Shown: positions 32,736 to 40,918 of the stretch, one piece after another | How the letters are laid out: every line of letters begins with the position of its first letter | How positions within the stretch are numbered: position 1 is the first letter of the stretch | Assembly (NCBI RefSeq): GCF_001905665.1 | Contig: NZ_LIVX01000006.1 | Coordinates: forward strand, 310,001-374,000 | Source of the DNA: Streptomyces sp. CB02261 | GTDB lineage: Bacteria > Actinomycetota > Actinomycetes > Streptomycetales > Streptomycetaceae | Direction of reading: 5' to 3' | DNA length: 64,000 nt | Position numbers and translations under genes: made by a program | The notes under the pieces: model-generated | Databases searched by the model: none | What the model was told of the DNA's origin: nothing | The model's input: only the letters and a program-made list of their open reading frames with translations

Positions 32736-33545
32736 TCAGCGCGCGAGCACGGGGGCCGGGCCCATGACGACGACGGGCTCCCTGGAGGGGTCGAGGGCAC
32801 GCAGCAGCTCGCGCAGGTCCTCGCGCGCCAGGGAGACGCAGGCGTGGGTCGGTCCACCGTGGTCGACGTGGATCCAGACGCCGCCGCCCTTCCCGGCCCC
32901 GAGCGGACGTTCCTTGTCGAGGGGGGTCCGGCCGGGTACGCGGTTGTAGTCGATGGCGATCACATGGTCGAAGGAGCCCTCGAGGGATTCACCGAGGAAG
33001 CCGGTGCCGCTGATGGCGAACTCCTCGTCCTGGTCGTAGGGGAGGCGGGCGCCGGGATCGGGCAGCCGGCCGCCCGCGTCCCCGAGCCGGAAGACTCCGA
33101 TCGGGGACCGCAGGTCACCGGCGACGTGGTCGTCGGTCCAGCCCCGGAGCGCGTTGTGGGCGGCCCACGGTCCGGCGGCCACGGTCCAGCGGCCGCCGGT
33201 GCCCCTTTCGTACAGCGTCGCGGTGGACGTGCTGGCGTCGGCGGTGGCTCCGGTGACGACGAGGGCCTGGGTGGTGCCGTCGGGGACGAGGCCGTGGGTG
33301 ACGGGGCCGAGGCCGGGAAGCCGGGGCGCGGGGACCGGGGCGGAGGAGACGCTGCTCGCCGGACCGCCCGCACCGGCCGCACGGGGTGGCGCGCCCTCGG
33401 GGCGGGAGTCGCCGACGGCGGCCGGGGCGCTGGTGGGCGCCCCCGCGGGGGCGGACGGCGCGGTGTTCGCGCAGCCGGTGAGCAACAGGGCCGTGCACAG
33501 TGTGCCGGCGCTCAGCAGGGCGGGGGCGCCCTTGCGGACGGACAT
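32736..33545 (-). CDS. L,D-transpeptidase-like lipoprotein
   Basis: 269 residues from the ATG at 33545 (AGGA nine bases upstream). The lipobox 'LLTGC' is near residue 24, followed by an Ala/Pro/Ser linker. The C-terminal ~160 residues resemble the YkuD fold, with the catalytic region 'WIHVDHGGPTHACVSL', where Cys sits in T-H-A-C-V-S-L instead of the canonical S-H-G-C-x-R. It would act on cell-wall peptides outside the membrane as an L,D-transpeptidase or carboxypeptidase. The replaced Arg makes the exact activity uncertain. Confidence 0.8.
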   Translation of the reverse strand: MSVRKGAPALLSAGTLCTALLLTGCANTAPSAPAGAPTSAPAAVGDSRPEGAPPRAAGAGGPASSVSSAPVPAPRLPGLGPVTHGLVPDGTTQALVVTGATADASTSTATLYERGTGGRWTVAAGPWAAHNALRGWTDDHVAGDLRSPIGVFRLGDAGGRLPDPGARLPYDQDEEFAISGTGFLGESLEGSFDHVIAIDYNRVPGRTPLDKERPLGAGKGGGVWIHVDHGGPTHACVSLAREDLRELLRALDPSREPVVVMGPAPVLAR

Positions 33546-33680
33546 GGAAGGGATCCTCCTGGCCGGGGGCGGTGCGTCGATCCGTACCCGTTCGGCGGGC
33601 GGCCCTGCGGCGAGTCCGGTGCCCTCACCCGTACGGCCGCGTCTCCCCGGGGTGCGGTCGTGTTCCCGGCCGCACCTCAT

Positions 33681-33695
33681 CTGACGATTCGTCAG
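33681..33695. promoter_or_regulatory. 15-bp palindromic operator CTGACGA-T-TCGTCAG
   Basis: Seven-base perfect arms around one central base, 54 bp before the reductase ATG and between divergent genes. Sites of this form are bound by TetR-family regulators of lipid or CoA-ester catabolism in other actinobacteria. The match is by eye, and the cognate regulator is not in the window. Confidence 0.55.
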
Positions 33696-33748
33696 CTCGT
33701 GGTGTCACGGGTCTGGGAACCTCCGGTGCCCGGCGCTACCCTCCGCGC

Positions 33749-34828
33749 ATGATTCGGACGGTGGTGTGGGGTACCGGAAATGTCGGGCGCGCGGCGATCC
33801 GCGCCGTGGACGCCCATCCAGGCCTGGAGCTCGCGGCCGTGCTGGTCTCCGACCCGGCGAAGGTCGGGCGGGACGCGGGCCGGCTCGCGGGGCTCGGTCA
33901 CGACCTCGGGGTGGTGGCCGTCGACGACGTCGGGGCGGTGCTCGGCGGGCGGCCGGGGGCGGTGGTGTACGCGGCTTCCGGCGACACCCGGCCCGACGGG
34001 GCGCTCGACGACGTCGCGCGCGCGGTACGGGCGGGCGCGGTGGTGGTCACACCGGCGCTCTATCCGCTGTACGACCAGCGCAACGCGCCGCCGGAGTTCC
34101 GGGATCCGGTGCTCGCGGCCGTCGCCGAGGGGGGCGGTTCGCTGTTCGTGTCGGGGGTCGACCCGGGCTGGGGCAACGACGTCCTGCCGCTGCTCGTGAG
34201 CGGGCTCGGCAGCACGGTGGACGCGATCCGCTGTCAGGAGATCTTCGACTACTCGACGTACGAGCAGGAGGAGTCGGTCCGGGACCTGATCGGGATGGGC
34301 CGGCCGATGGGGTACGAGCCGCCGATGCTGCTGCCGTCGGTGCCGACGATGGTGTGGGGCGGCCAGGTACGGCTGATGGCCCGCGCGCTCGGCGCCGAAC
34401 TCGACGAGATCCGCGAGACGGTGGACCGGCGCGCGCTGGAGTCCACGGTGAAGACCCGGACGATGGGCGTCTTCGAGGCGGGTACGCAGGGTGCGATCCG
34501 CTTCGAGGTGCAGGGGATCGTCGGCGGGGAGCCCCGGATCGTGATCGAGCACGTGACCCGCATCCATCCGTCCTGCGCGCCGGACTGGCCGGTGCCTCCG
34601 GACGGCGCGGGGGCGCACCGGGTGATCGTGGAGGGCAGCCCCCGGATCGAGGTGACGGTGGCGGCGACCGCCGAGGGCGAGAACCGGTCGGCGGGCGGGA
34701 ACGCCACGGCGGTGGGCCGGCTCGTGGGGGCGATCGACTGGCTGGTGGCGGCGGAGCCGGGACTGTACGACGCGCTGGACGTGCCGTTGCGGCCGGCGGT
34801 CGGGAAGCTGGGAAGGAGACCACGGTGA
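33749..34828 (+). CDS. DapB-like NAD(P)-dependent dehydrogenase (amine dehydrogenase-like)
   Basis: 359 residues. The N-terminal Rossmann motif 'VVWGTGNVGRAAIRAV' and 'VVYAASGDTRP' resemble dihydrodipicolinate reductase. The C-terminal half with 'VDPGWGNDVLPLLVSGL' and 'QEIFDYSTYEQEES' matches the 2,4-diaminopentanoate dehydrogenase-like family, found in many actinobacteria near lipid or steroid catabolic genes. It is cytoplasmic and its substrate is unknown. Its stop overlaps the GTG of the next gene by 4 bp. A palindromic operator lies just upstream. Confidence 0.82.
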   Translation: MIRTVVWGTGNVGRAAIRAVDAHPGLELAAVLVSDPAKVGRDAGRLAGLGHDLGVVAVDDVGAVLGGRPGAVVYAASGDTRPDGALDDVARAVRAGAVVVTPALYPLYDQRNAPPEFRDPVLAAVAEGGGSLFVSGVDPGWGNDVLPLLVSGLGSTVDAIRCQEIFDYSTYEQEESVRDLIGMGRPMGYEPPMLLPSVPTMVWGGQVRLMARALGAELDEIRETVDRRALESTVKTRTMGVFEAGTQGAIRFEVQGIVGGEPRIVIEHVTRIHPSCAPDWPVPPDGAGAHRVIVEGSPRIEVTVAATAEGENRSAGGNATAVGRLVGAIDWLVAAEPGLYDALDVPLRPAVGKLGRRPR

Positions 34829-35313
34829 TCATCGACATTCCCGAGGGCCAGGAGCCGATCGGGTACGTGTGGGGCGACATGGTCCCGGAGATCGGGACGG
34901 CGGCGGCGAACTTCTCGCTGTCGGTGTACGCCCATACGACCCTCGGGCTACGCGAGTTCGAGGCGGCGCGGCTGCGGATCGCGCAGATCAACGGCTGCGG
35001 CTTCTGTCTGGACTGGCGTACCGACCGGGACGGGGTGAAGGTCGAGGAGGGCTTCGACGAGGCCGTGGCGGCGTGGCGGGAGACGGAGGTCTCGGAGGCC
35101 TTCGACGAGCGGACGCGGCTCGCGGCCGAGTACGCGGAGCGGTACGCGCTGGACCACCACGGTCTGGACGAGGAGTTCTGGGAGCGGATGACGGCGCGGT
35201 ACAGCCAGGCGGAGATCGTGGAGCTGACGATGAGTCTGGGCTCGTGGCTGGCGTTTGGCCGGCTCAACCGGGTGCTGGGGCTCGACACGGTGTGCGTGCT
35301 GCCGACCCACTGA
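34825..35313 (+). CDS. Carboxymuconolactone decarboxylase-like (AhpD-fold) protein
   Basis: 162 residues from the GTG at 34825, preceded by GGAAGGAGACC. The AhpD-fold core has 'RLRIAQINGCGFCLDWRT', where the CxxC pair and preceding Gln/Glu form the redox or proton-relay site of alkylhydroperoxidase-like members; 'AEIVELTMSLGSWLAFGRLNRVLG' completes the fold. It is translationally coupled to the DapB-like dehydrogenase, so both probably act on the same compound. The CxxC favours peroxide or thiol chemistry over lactone decarboxylation. Confidence 0.87.
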   Translation: MIIDIPEGQEPIGYVWGDMVPEIGTAAANFSLSVYAHTTLGLREFEAARLRIAQINGCGFCLDWRTDRDGVKVEEGFDEAVAAWRETEVSEAFDERTRLAAEYAERYALDHHGLDEEFWERMTARYSQAEIVELTMSLGSWLAFGRLNRVLGLDTVCVLPTH

Positions 35314-35323
35314 GCGCGGGAGG

Positions 35324-35360
35324 GGGAAGGGCCGGCCGGACACACCGGCCGGCCCTTCCC
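35324..35360. terminator. Perfect 16-bp stem bidirectional terminator
   Basis: Arms 35324-35339 and 35345-35360 are fully complementary around ACACA. It lies between the convergent AhpD-like and cholesterol oxidase genes and should serve both. Confidence 0.75.
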
Positions 35361-35411
35361 GGCTCGGGCCCTCGTCGCACGGGAGGGTCCCGTCGTAAGG
35401 TGACGCCCCGG

Positions 35412-37064
35412 TCAGAAGTCCTGGGCGACGATCCGTTCGATGTTGCGTTCGGCGAGGGCCGTGATGGTGACGAACGGGTTGACGCTGGCGTTGCCGGGGA
35501 TCAGGGCGCCGTCGATGACGTACAGGCCGTCGTAGCCGTGCAGCCGGCCGTGGTTGTCCGTCGCGCGGCCCAGGACGGCGCCGCCGAGCGGGTGGTAGGT
35601 GAGGTGGTCGCCCCAGATCTTGTACACACCGAAGAGGTCGGTGCGGTAGATCGTGCCCTCCTTCGCGTTGATCTTGTCGAAGATGGTCTTGGCGGCGTCG
35701 ATGGAGGTCTGCTTCCACGCCCGGTCCCAGCTCAGGTCGACCTTGCCGGTGGCCGCGTTCCAGGTGAACTCGGCCCGGTGGGGGGTCTTGGTGATGGACA
35801 GGTAGAAGGAGGCGTAGGTCTCGATGCCGGTGGGCAGCGGGGCCACCTCGGCGAAGGCGCCGCCGGCGTCCCAGTTGTCGATGCCGGCGGTGGGCATGGC
35901 CGACTGGAGTTTGCCGGTCGGGTCCCACATGTGGTTGGCGCGGCCGCACATGACGTTGCCGTTGTCGCCCCAGCCCTTGCCGATCTGGTCGTTGAGGGCG
36001 GGCAGCGCGCCGGTGGCCTTGAGGCGGGTGAGGAGCTTGCTGGTCCCGACGCTTCCTGCGGCGAAGAAGACCTTGTCGGCGGTGACGGTCTTGCTCGCGA
36101 GGGTGGCGCCCGTGGTGTCGATCTGGTCGACGGCGACGGTGTAGCCGCCGCCGGCCGCGGGGGTGACGGAGGTGACCTTGTGCAGCGCGGAGACGGTGAC
36201 GCGGCCGGTGGCGGCGGCCTGGGCGAGATAGGTCTTCTGCAGCGTCTTCTTGCCCGCGTTGTTGCCGTAGATGACCTCGCCGTCGAGGGCCGACTTCGGT
36301 ACGGCCCCGGCGGCCTCCCGCTTCATGTACTCCCAGTCGTAGACGTTGGGGACGAACACGAAGGGGAAGCCGGAGCGCTGGGCGTGCTTGCGGCCGACGC
36401 GGGCGTACTGGTAGCAGGCGGCGCTCTCCCACCAGGCCTCGTCCACGGCGGTGACGCCGAGGCCGGCGTTGGCGCGCGGATAGTAGGTGGAGTACATCTC
36501 CCCCGCGTCGACGGTGGGCAGGATCGCGGCGAAGTTCTCGCGGCGGGGGGTGACGGCCATGCCGCCGTTCACCAGGGAGCCGCCGCCGACGCCACGGCCC
36601 TGGTAGACGGTGATGCCGGCGAAGTCCTCGGCGTCGAGGATCCCGGTGTGGCGGGGGACGTCCTTGTCGAGAGGGAAGCCGAGGAAGTTGCTCAGGGGCT
36701 GCTTGGTGCGGGTCCGCAGCCAGAAGGAGCGGTAGTCGGGCCGGGTGGTGTTGGCGAAGATCTTGCCGTCGGGGCCGGGGGTGTCCCAGGCCATCCCCAT
36801 CTCGACCATGTGGACGTCGACGCCCGCCCGGGCCAGCCGGAGAGCGGCCACGGAGCCGCCGTACCCGGTGCCGATGACGAGTGCGCGGACGTGGGCGCCG
36901 GTGGGGAGGGGGGTGTCGGGGAGGGCGGCCGGTCCGGTGTCGGCGTGGGCGGGGGCGGCGTGACCGGCGAGGGCCGCGGCGCCGAGGAGAGAACCTGTTC
37001 CTGCCAGGAACCGGCGACGGCTGACGCCGCCGGTTCCCAGGGCAGGCAGGAGATGTTCACTCAT
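35412..37064 (-). CDS. choA: Secreted cholesterol oxidase (GMC family)
   Basis: 550 residues from the ATG at 37064, with GAGGAA seven bases upstream. A Tat signal peptide 'SRRRFLAGTGSLLGAAALAG' ends near 'AHA'. FAD binding is shown by 'VIGTGYGGSVAALRLARAG' and a Glu in 'HMVEMG'. 'GRGVGGGSLVNGGM' is typical of GMC oxidases. The C-terminal 'YHPLGG' (catalytic His) and 'GNASVNPFVTITALAERN' (Asn) match Streptomyces cholesterol oxidase, which converts cholesterol to 4-cholesten-3-one with H2O2. Length equals the characterised enzymes. It is exported folded with FAD. No P450 gene is linked, unlike the classical choP-choA operon. Confidence 0.93.
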   Translation of the reverse strand: MSEHLLPALGTGGVSRRRFLAGTGSLLGAAALAGHAAPAHADTGPAALPDTPLPTGAHVRALVIGTGYGGSVAALRLARAGVDVHMVEMGMAWDTPGPDGKIFANTTRPDYRSFWLRTRTKQPLSNFLGFPLDKDVPRHTGILDAEDFAGITVYQGRGVGGGSLVNGGMAVTPRRENFAAILPTVDAGEMYSTYYPRANAGLGVTAVDEAWWESAACYQYARVGRKHAQRSGFPFVFVPNVYDWEYMKREAAGAVPKSALDGEVIYGNNAGKKTLQKTYLAQAAATGRVTVSALHKVTSVTPAAGGGYTVAVDQIDTTGATLASKTVTADKVFFAAGSVGTSKLLTRLKATGALPALNDQIGKGWGDNGNVMCGRANHMWDPTGKLQSAMPTAGIDNWDAGGAFAEVAPLPTGIETYASFYLSITKTPHRAEFTWNAATGKVDLSWDRAWKQTSIDAAKTIFDKINAKEGTIYRTDLFGVYKIWGDHLTYHPLGGAVLGRATDNHGRLHGYDGLYVIDGALIPGNASVNPFVTITALAERNIERIVAQDF

Positions 37065-37090
37065 GTGATGTTCCTCACTCGTGAGCGAAT

Positions 37091-37104
37091 GGGAACATGT
37101 TCTA
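37091..37104 (-). promoter_or_regulatory. KstR-like inverted repeat upstream of cholesterol oxidase
   Basis: The minus strand reads TAGAACATGTTCCC, 27 bp before the choA ATG. The core GAACATGTTC is a perfect palindrome. The steroid-catabolism repressor KstR of mycobacteria and rhodococci uses TnnAACnnGTTnnA; this site differs at one flanking base. The position overlaps a likely -10 region. Confidence 0.5.
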
Positions 37105-37242
37105 CTGTCGGCGATCGGGGAAGTCACGCGAAACCGACGGGTAACTTGCGTCCGGGCATGCTGACCGACGGCCGCCACGGACCGCTCGCGCGCGCGGGAG
37201 GCGGGAGCGGGGACCGGGGGCCGTTCACCGCACGGGCGGCGG

Positions 37243-38352
37243 TCAGGTGCGGGCGGCGACCGCCGAGGCCGATCGGGAGGCGCCGGTGGCGAGCGCGGGT
37301 TCCGCGCGGACCGGCCCTTCGAGGAGGCGCCGCAGGAGAGCGGCGCTGCGGGCGGGGTCGCCCGGGCCGCCGTCGGCGAGGAGCGTCGCGAGGACGGCGA
37401 TCCGTGCCTGGGCGGCGCGGAGCGTGCCGGTGAGCAGCGCACCGGCGGCGACCAGGTCCACCGCGCCGCCGCCGGTGTAGATCTCGGCGAGCGGCCCCGC
37501 GGGGACGCGGGTGGTCACGGCGACGAGGACCCCCTGGGCGACGGCGTCCGCCACGGCGGCGGCGATCTCGGGGGTGGCGTTGCCCGCGCCGGTCGCTTCG
37601 AGGACGATGCCCCGCGCACCGGCGGCGACGGCCGCGTTCAACAGGAACGGGTCGCCGTCGGAGTGGTGGCTGACGATGTCGACCCGGGGCAGCGGGACGG
37701 GCCCGGGAACGCCGGGGGTCGCGGTGTGGGCGGCGACGGGGAGCGGCAGCGGCGCGGGGCGCTCCGGGCGGCGCTCGATGTCGACGCGGGAGAACCCGAC
37801 GCGCCCCAGACGCTCGGCCGACGGGTCGGAGAAGGCGTCGGCGGCCAGGGTCTGGCTCTTGACGGTGCCGCGGGCGGCGTGGACCCGGCCGTCGAAGACG
37901 ACGAGGACGCCGAGGTCGCTGACGGATGAGGCGACCTGGAGCGCGTCGTAGAGGTTGCCGGGGCCGTCCCCGTCGCCGGTGCCGAAGGGACGCTGGGCGC
38001 CGGTGAGGACGACCGGGCGGACGTCGGTGTGGTGGAGGTCCAGGAGGAAGGCGGTCTCCTCCAGGGTGTCGGTGCCGTGGGTGATCACGATGCCGTCGAC
38101 GCCGGGGTCGGCGAGGGTCTCGTGGACGGTGCGCAGGAGGGCCAGCTGATGGGCCGCGGTCATGCGGGAGCTGTTGACGTTGAACAGGTCGACGACCTCG
38201 ACGGTGACGCCCTCGGGGAGGGGGGCGGTGGCGAGGACGTCGTCGCCCGAGGCGTCGGCGGCGTAGCCGGTGCCCTGCCAGCGGCTCGCGATCGTGCCGC
38301 CGGTGCTGATGACGACGATCCGGCGCGCTCCCCCGTCGTTCGTCCGCTTCAT
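37243..38352 (-). CDS. ansA: L-asparaginase (type II-like)
   Basis: 369 residues. Catalytic threonines are in 'VISTGGTIASR' near residue 15 and 'VITHGTDTLEETAFLL' near 95, both asparaginase signatures; 'LTGAQRP' follows as in the family. There is no signal peptide, so it is probably cytoplasmic. The last ~40 residues are an Ala/Arg-rich extension beyond the usual end. The ATG at 38352 has GAGGG upstream. It is divergent from an AsnC/Lrp regulator 118 bp away, its likely controller. It hydrolyses asparagine to aspartate and ammonia. Confidence 0.9.
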   Translation of the reverse strand: MKRTNDGGARRIVVISTGGTIASRWQGTGYAADASGDDVLATAPLPEGVTVEVVDLFNVNSSRMTAAHQLALLRTVHETLADPGVDGIVITHGTDTLEETAFLLDLHHTDVRPVVLTGAQRPFGTGDGDGPGNLYDALQVASSVSDLGVLVVFDGRVHAARGTVKSQTLAADAFSDPSAERLGRVGFSRVDIERRPERPAPLPLPVAAHTATPGVPGPVPLPRVDIVSHHSDGDPFLLNAAVAAGARGIVLEATGAGNATPEIAAAVADAVAQGVLVAVTTRVPAGPLAEIYTGGGAVDLVAAGALLTGTLRAAQARIAVLATLLADGGPGDPARSAALLRRLLEGPVRAEPALATGASRSASAVAART

Positions 38353-38389
38353 GCCCGTCACCCTCACTCGGTACCAGGATCTCCTGTCT

Positions 38390-38426
38390 CGCAACGATAA
38401 GGCAGAGGCCGCGCAAGGCGATTGCG
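38390..38426. promoter_or_regulatory. CGCAA/TTGCG sites between asparaginase and AsnC-type genes
   Basis: An inverted repeat CGCAA-N5-TTGCG lies at 38412-38426, with further half-sites CGCAA at 38390-38394 and TTGCG at 38463-38467. Several phased dyads in a divergent promoter are typical of Lrp/AsnC octamer binding, so this is the probable autoregulatory operator shared with ansA. Confidence 0.5.
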
Positions 38427-38469
38427 AAATCACCCCGCCGAATGTTTCATCGTGGTAGATAATTGCGCC

Positions 38470-38934
38470 ATGGACCGAATCGATCTCCATATCTTGCGTG
38501 AGCTGCAGAACGACGGCCGACTGAGCAACCAGGAGCTGGCACAGCGCGTCGGGCTGAGCCCGTCGCCCTGCCTGCGCCGGGTGCGCCAGCTGGAGCAGGA
38601 CGGGGTGATCCGGGGCTACCGGGCGATCATCGACCCGGACGCGGTGGGGCGCGGCTTCGAGGTCCTCGTCTCGGTGGAGGTGCGGCGCGACCGGGAGACG
38701 GTGGAGGCCTTCGAAGCGGCCTTGCAGGACGTGCCGGACGTCATCGAGGCGTACCGGCTGTTCGGCAGCCCCGGATGCCTCCTCAGGATCGCGGTGGCCG
38801 ATCTCGCGGCGTACGAACGGCTGTGGATCGAGCGCCTGACGACGCTGGCCGGGGTCACCGAGGTCAACTCGCAGATCATCATGAAGCGCGTCAAGGAGCC
38901 GAAGGGGATGCCGGTGGACGTCCGGGGCGTCTAG
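38470..38934 (+). CDS. Lrp/AsnC-family transcriptional regulator
   Basis: 154 residues. The N-terminal helix-turn-helix is classic ('RIDLHILRELQNDGRLSNQE', 'LAQRVGLSPSPCLRRVRQLE'), followed by the RAM effector domain (~65-145). Ligand loops include 'VIEAYRLFGSPGCLLRIAV'. The ATG at 38470 is the family start; an upstream in-frame TTG lies in the operator. It probably senses an amino acid such as asparagine and controls the divergent asparaginase gene. Confidence 0.93.
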   Translation: MDRIDLHILRELQNDGRLSNQELAQRVGLSPSPCLRRVRQLEQDGVIRGYRAIIDPDAVGRGFEVLVSVEVRRDRETVEAFEAALQDVPDVIEAYRLFGSPGCLLRIAVADLAAYERLWIERLTTLAGVTEVNSQIIMKRVKEPKGMPVDVRGV

Positions 38935-39117
38935 GGAGTGTCGGTGGATCGGGGGCGAAGGGGCATCGACCGTCACCGGTCACCCCGGGATCGGGACTGA
39001 GCGGCCGTCAGGGGGGAGCCGTATGCGAGAACGTCACGGAATCGCCTCCTCATGGATACACGGCCTTCCGCACGGCTGTGCGACGCTCCCGGCTACCACC
39101 ACGCAACACGCGTAGAA

Positions 39118-39143
39118 CGCGGAGCCGTTGAGCGGGCTCCGCG
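39118..39143. terminator. Hairpin upstream of the endonuclease gene
   Basis: CGCGGAGCC and GGCTCCGCG arms around an 8-base loop, 36 bp before the endonuclease I ATG and 184 bp after the AsnC-type stop. It may end the regulator transcript or form a leader hairpin. The rest of 38935-39179 holds no gene that I can support. Confidence 0.45.
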
Positions 39144-39179
39144 CCCTTCGCGTGACGTCCCCGGGAAAGGGCACCCCCC

Positions 39180-39983
39180 ATGTCCGCTGCACAGACAGGC
39201 CGCTGGAAGGCGCGAGCGGCAGCGATAGCCGCCGTCCTCGTCACCCTCACGCTTCCGACGGTCACCGCGACTCCCGCGAGCGCCACGACCACCGCGTACG
39301 ACAGCACCTATTACAAGAACGCGATCGGCAAGACCGGTACGAGCCTCAAGTCCTCGCTGCACACGATCATCAGCAGCCAGAGCAAGATCTCGTACGACGC
39401 CGTCTGGAACGCCCTGAAGGTCACCGACCAGGACCCCGCCAACTCCGCCAACGTCGTCCTGCTGTACAGCGGCGCCTCGCGCAGCAAGAGCCTCAACGGG
39501 GGTGACGTGGGCGACTGGAACCGCGAGCACGTGTGGGCCCAGTCCCACGGCAGCTTCGGCACCTCGGCCGGCCCGGGCACCGACCTCCACCATCTGCGCG
39601 CCTGTGACGTCCAGGTCAACAGCACCCGGGGGAACAAGGACTGGGACACCGGCGGCAGCCCGGTGAGTGGCGCCTCCGGCAGCTACACGGACAGCAACTC
39701 GTTCGAGCCGCGGAACGCGGACAAGGGCGACGTGGCCCGGATGATCCTCTACATGGCCGTGCGCTACGAGGGCGACGACGCCTGGGCCGACCTGGAGCCG
39801 AACGACTCGACCACCAACGGCAGCGTCCCCTTCCACGGCCGCCTCTCGGTCCTCAAGCAGTGGAACGAGCAGGACCCGCCGAGCGCTTTCGAGGAGCGCC
39901 GCAACGACGTCATCTTCAACACCTACCAGGGGAACCGGAATCCGTTCATCGACCACCCGGAGTGGGTCGAGGCGATCTGGTAG
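39180..39983 (+). CDS. Secreted endonuclease I family DNase/RNase
   Basis: 267 residues. The signal peptide ends near 'PASATT'. The catalytic beta-beta-alpha-metal region is 'DWNREHVWAQSHG' followed by 'GTDLHHLRACD', matching endonuclease I (EndA/Vvn, PF04231). Mature enzymes are Mg-dependent nonspecific nucleases; this one probably degrades extracellular DNA for phosphate and carbon. The ATG follows GGGAAAGGG. It ends at a strong hairpin, so it is monocistronic. Confidence 0.9.
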   Translation: MSAAQTGRWKARAAAIAAVLVTLTLPTVTATPASATTTAYDSTYYKNAIGKTGTSLKSSLHTIISSQSKISYDAVWNALKVTDQDPANSANVVLLYSGASRSKSLNGGDVGDWNREHVWAQSHGSFGTSAGPGTDLHHLRACDVQVNSTRGNKDWDTGGSPVSGASGSYTDSNSFEPRNADKGDVARMILYMAVRYEGDDAWADLEPNDSTTNGSVPFHGRLSVLKQWNEQDPPSAFEERRNDVIFNTYQGNRNPFIDHPEWVEAIW

Positions 39984-40005
39984 TCCGACCAGGTCGGAGA
40001 TCGGA

Positions 40006-40043
40006 CGGAGCCGGGCCCGGTGCGCGCACCGGGCCCGGCTCCG
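40006..40043. terminator. 38-bp perfect palindrome terminator after endonuclease I
   Basis: Two 19-base arms meet without spacer (40006-40024 and 40025-40043), giving a long GC-rich stem 22 bp past the stop codon. A small CCGAC/GTCGG hairpin precedes it at 39985-39996. Confidence 0.75.
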
Positions 40044-40315
40044 CGCATGTCGACCCAAGATCCTGACCGCTCGCGGCACGTTCAAACGCCAAATGGCGGA
40101 TGTTCTCACGGTCTTCGCACAGGCGCGGGACACACCCCGGAGACGTTATGTGTCCGTTATAAACGGTGACTATGTCCCATTCTGTACGCCTTTTTCATGT
40201 GAGGAAGCTTGCATTCCAGCCTCACGGGACACCGGAGCACCTATCACGGACTCCTGTCCAGAACAAGCCCTTGGGTCGAGGAAGTTCCCGGATCCACTGG
40301 GTAGCTTCGGCCCCC
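40044..40315 (+). promoter_or_regulatory. Upstream region of the ectoine operon
   Basis: 272 bp without a convincing gene. It is the most AT-rich stretch near here (about 40080-40225). It holds two inverted repeats, CGCCA-AA-TGGCG at 40087-40098 and CCGTT-ATA-AACGG at 40154-40166, and a repeated GTTAT at 40144 and 40156. These are plausible osmotic-stress promoter elements for ectA, but no -35/-10 pair can be assigned with confidence. Confidence 0.4.
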
Positions 40316-40846
40316 ATGACCACAGCCCATATGACAGCCCCGGTCGGCGGCCTCGACATCGGCCCCGCCTCCATCGACGACGGCGCCGAGCTCTGGCGGA
40401 TCGCCCGCGGATCGGGGGAACTCGACCTCAACTCGCCCTACAGCTACCTGCTGTGGTGCCGCGACTTCGCCGACACGACCGCCGTCGCCCGTGACGCCTC
40501 CGGACGCCCGGTCGGCTTCGTCACCGGCTACCTGCGGCCCGACGCGCCGGAGACGCTCTTCGTCTGGCAGGTCGCCGTGGAGGGTTCACACCGCGGAAGC
40601 GGGGTAGCCGGGACCCTGCTCGACGCCCTGACCGCACGGGTCGCGGCCGAGCACGGAGTCAGCCGCGTCGAGGCCACCGTCACCCCCGGGAACCTCGCCT
40701 CCGACCGGCTGTTCCGGTCCTACGCGCGCCGGCACGGCGCGGACCTGACGCAGGAGGTGCTGTTCCCTTCAGCCGCCTTCCCCGCGGCAGGACACGAGTC
40801 CGAGGTGTTGTACCGCATCGGTCCCCTCGGGCCCCGGGAGTCCTGA
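40316..40846 (+). CDS. ectA: L-2,4-diaminobutyrate N-acetyltransferase
   Basis: 176 residues of GNAT fold: 'FVWQVAVEGSHRGSGVAGTLL' holds the acetyl-CoA loop, and 'LDLNSPYSYLLWCRDF' and 'VEATVTPGNLASDRLF' are EctA hallmarks. It makes N-gamma-acetyl-diaminobutyrate, the second step of ectoine synthesis. The ATG at 40316 gives normal length; the frame is open to 40166 without homology. First of four ect genes. Confidence 0.93.
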   Translation: MTTAHMTAPVGGLDIGPASIDDGAELWRIARGSGELDLNSPYSYLLWCRDFADTTAVARDASGRPVGFVTGYLRPDAPETLFVWQVAVEGSHRGSGVAGTLLDALTARVAAEHGVSRVEATVTPGNLASDRLFRSYARRHGADLTQEVLFPSAAFPAAGHESEVLYRIGPLGPRES

Positions 40847-40918
40847 GCCGGCCCACCGCGTCCTGAGCCGTCGTCCGCACGCACCACGTTCCCGAACCAC
40901 ACCTGGAGAAGAGACTCC

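Noticed and set aside
40044..40315. Riboswitch or small RNA ahead of ectA
   Set aside because: Only short inverted repeats are visible; no known riboswitch core could be recognised.
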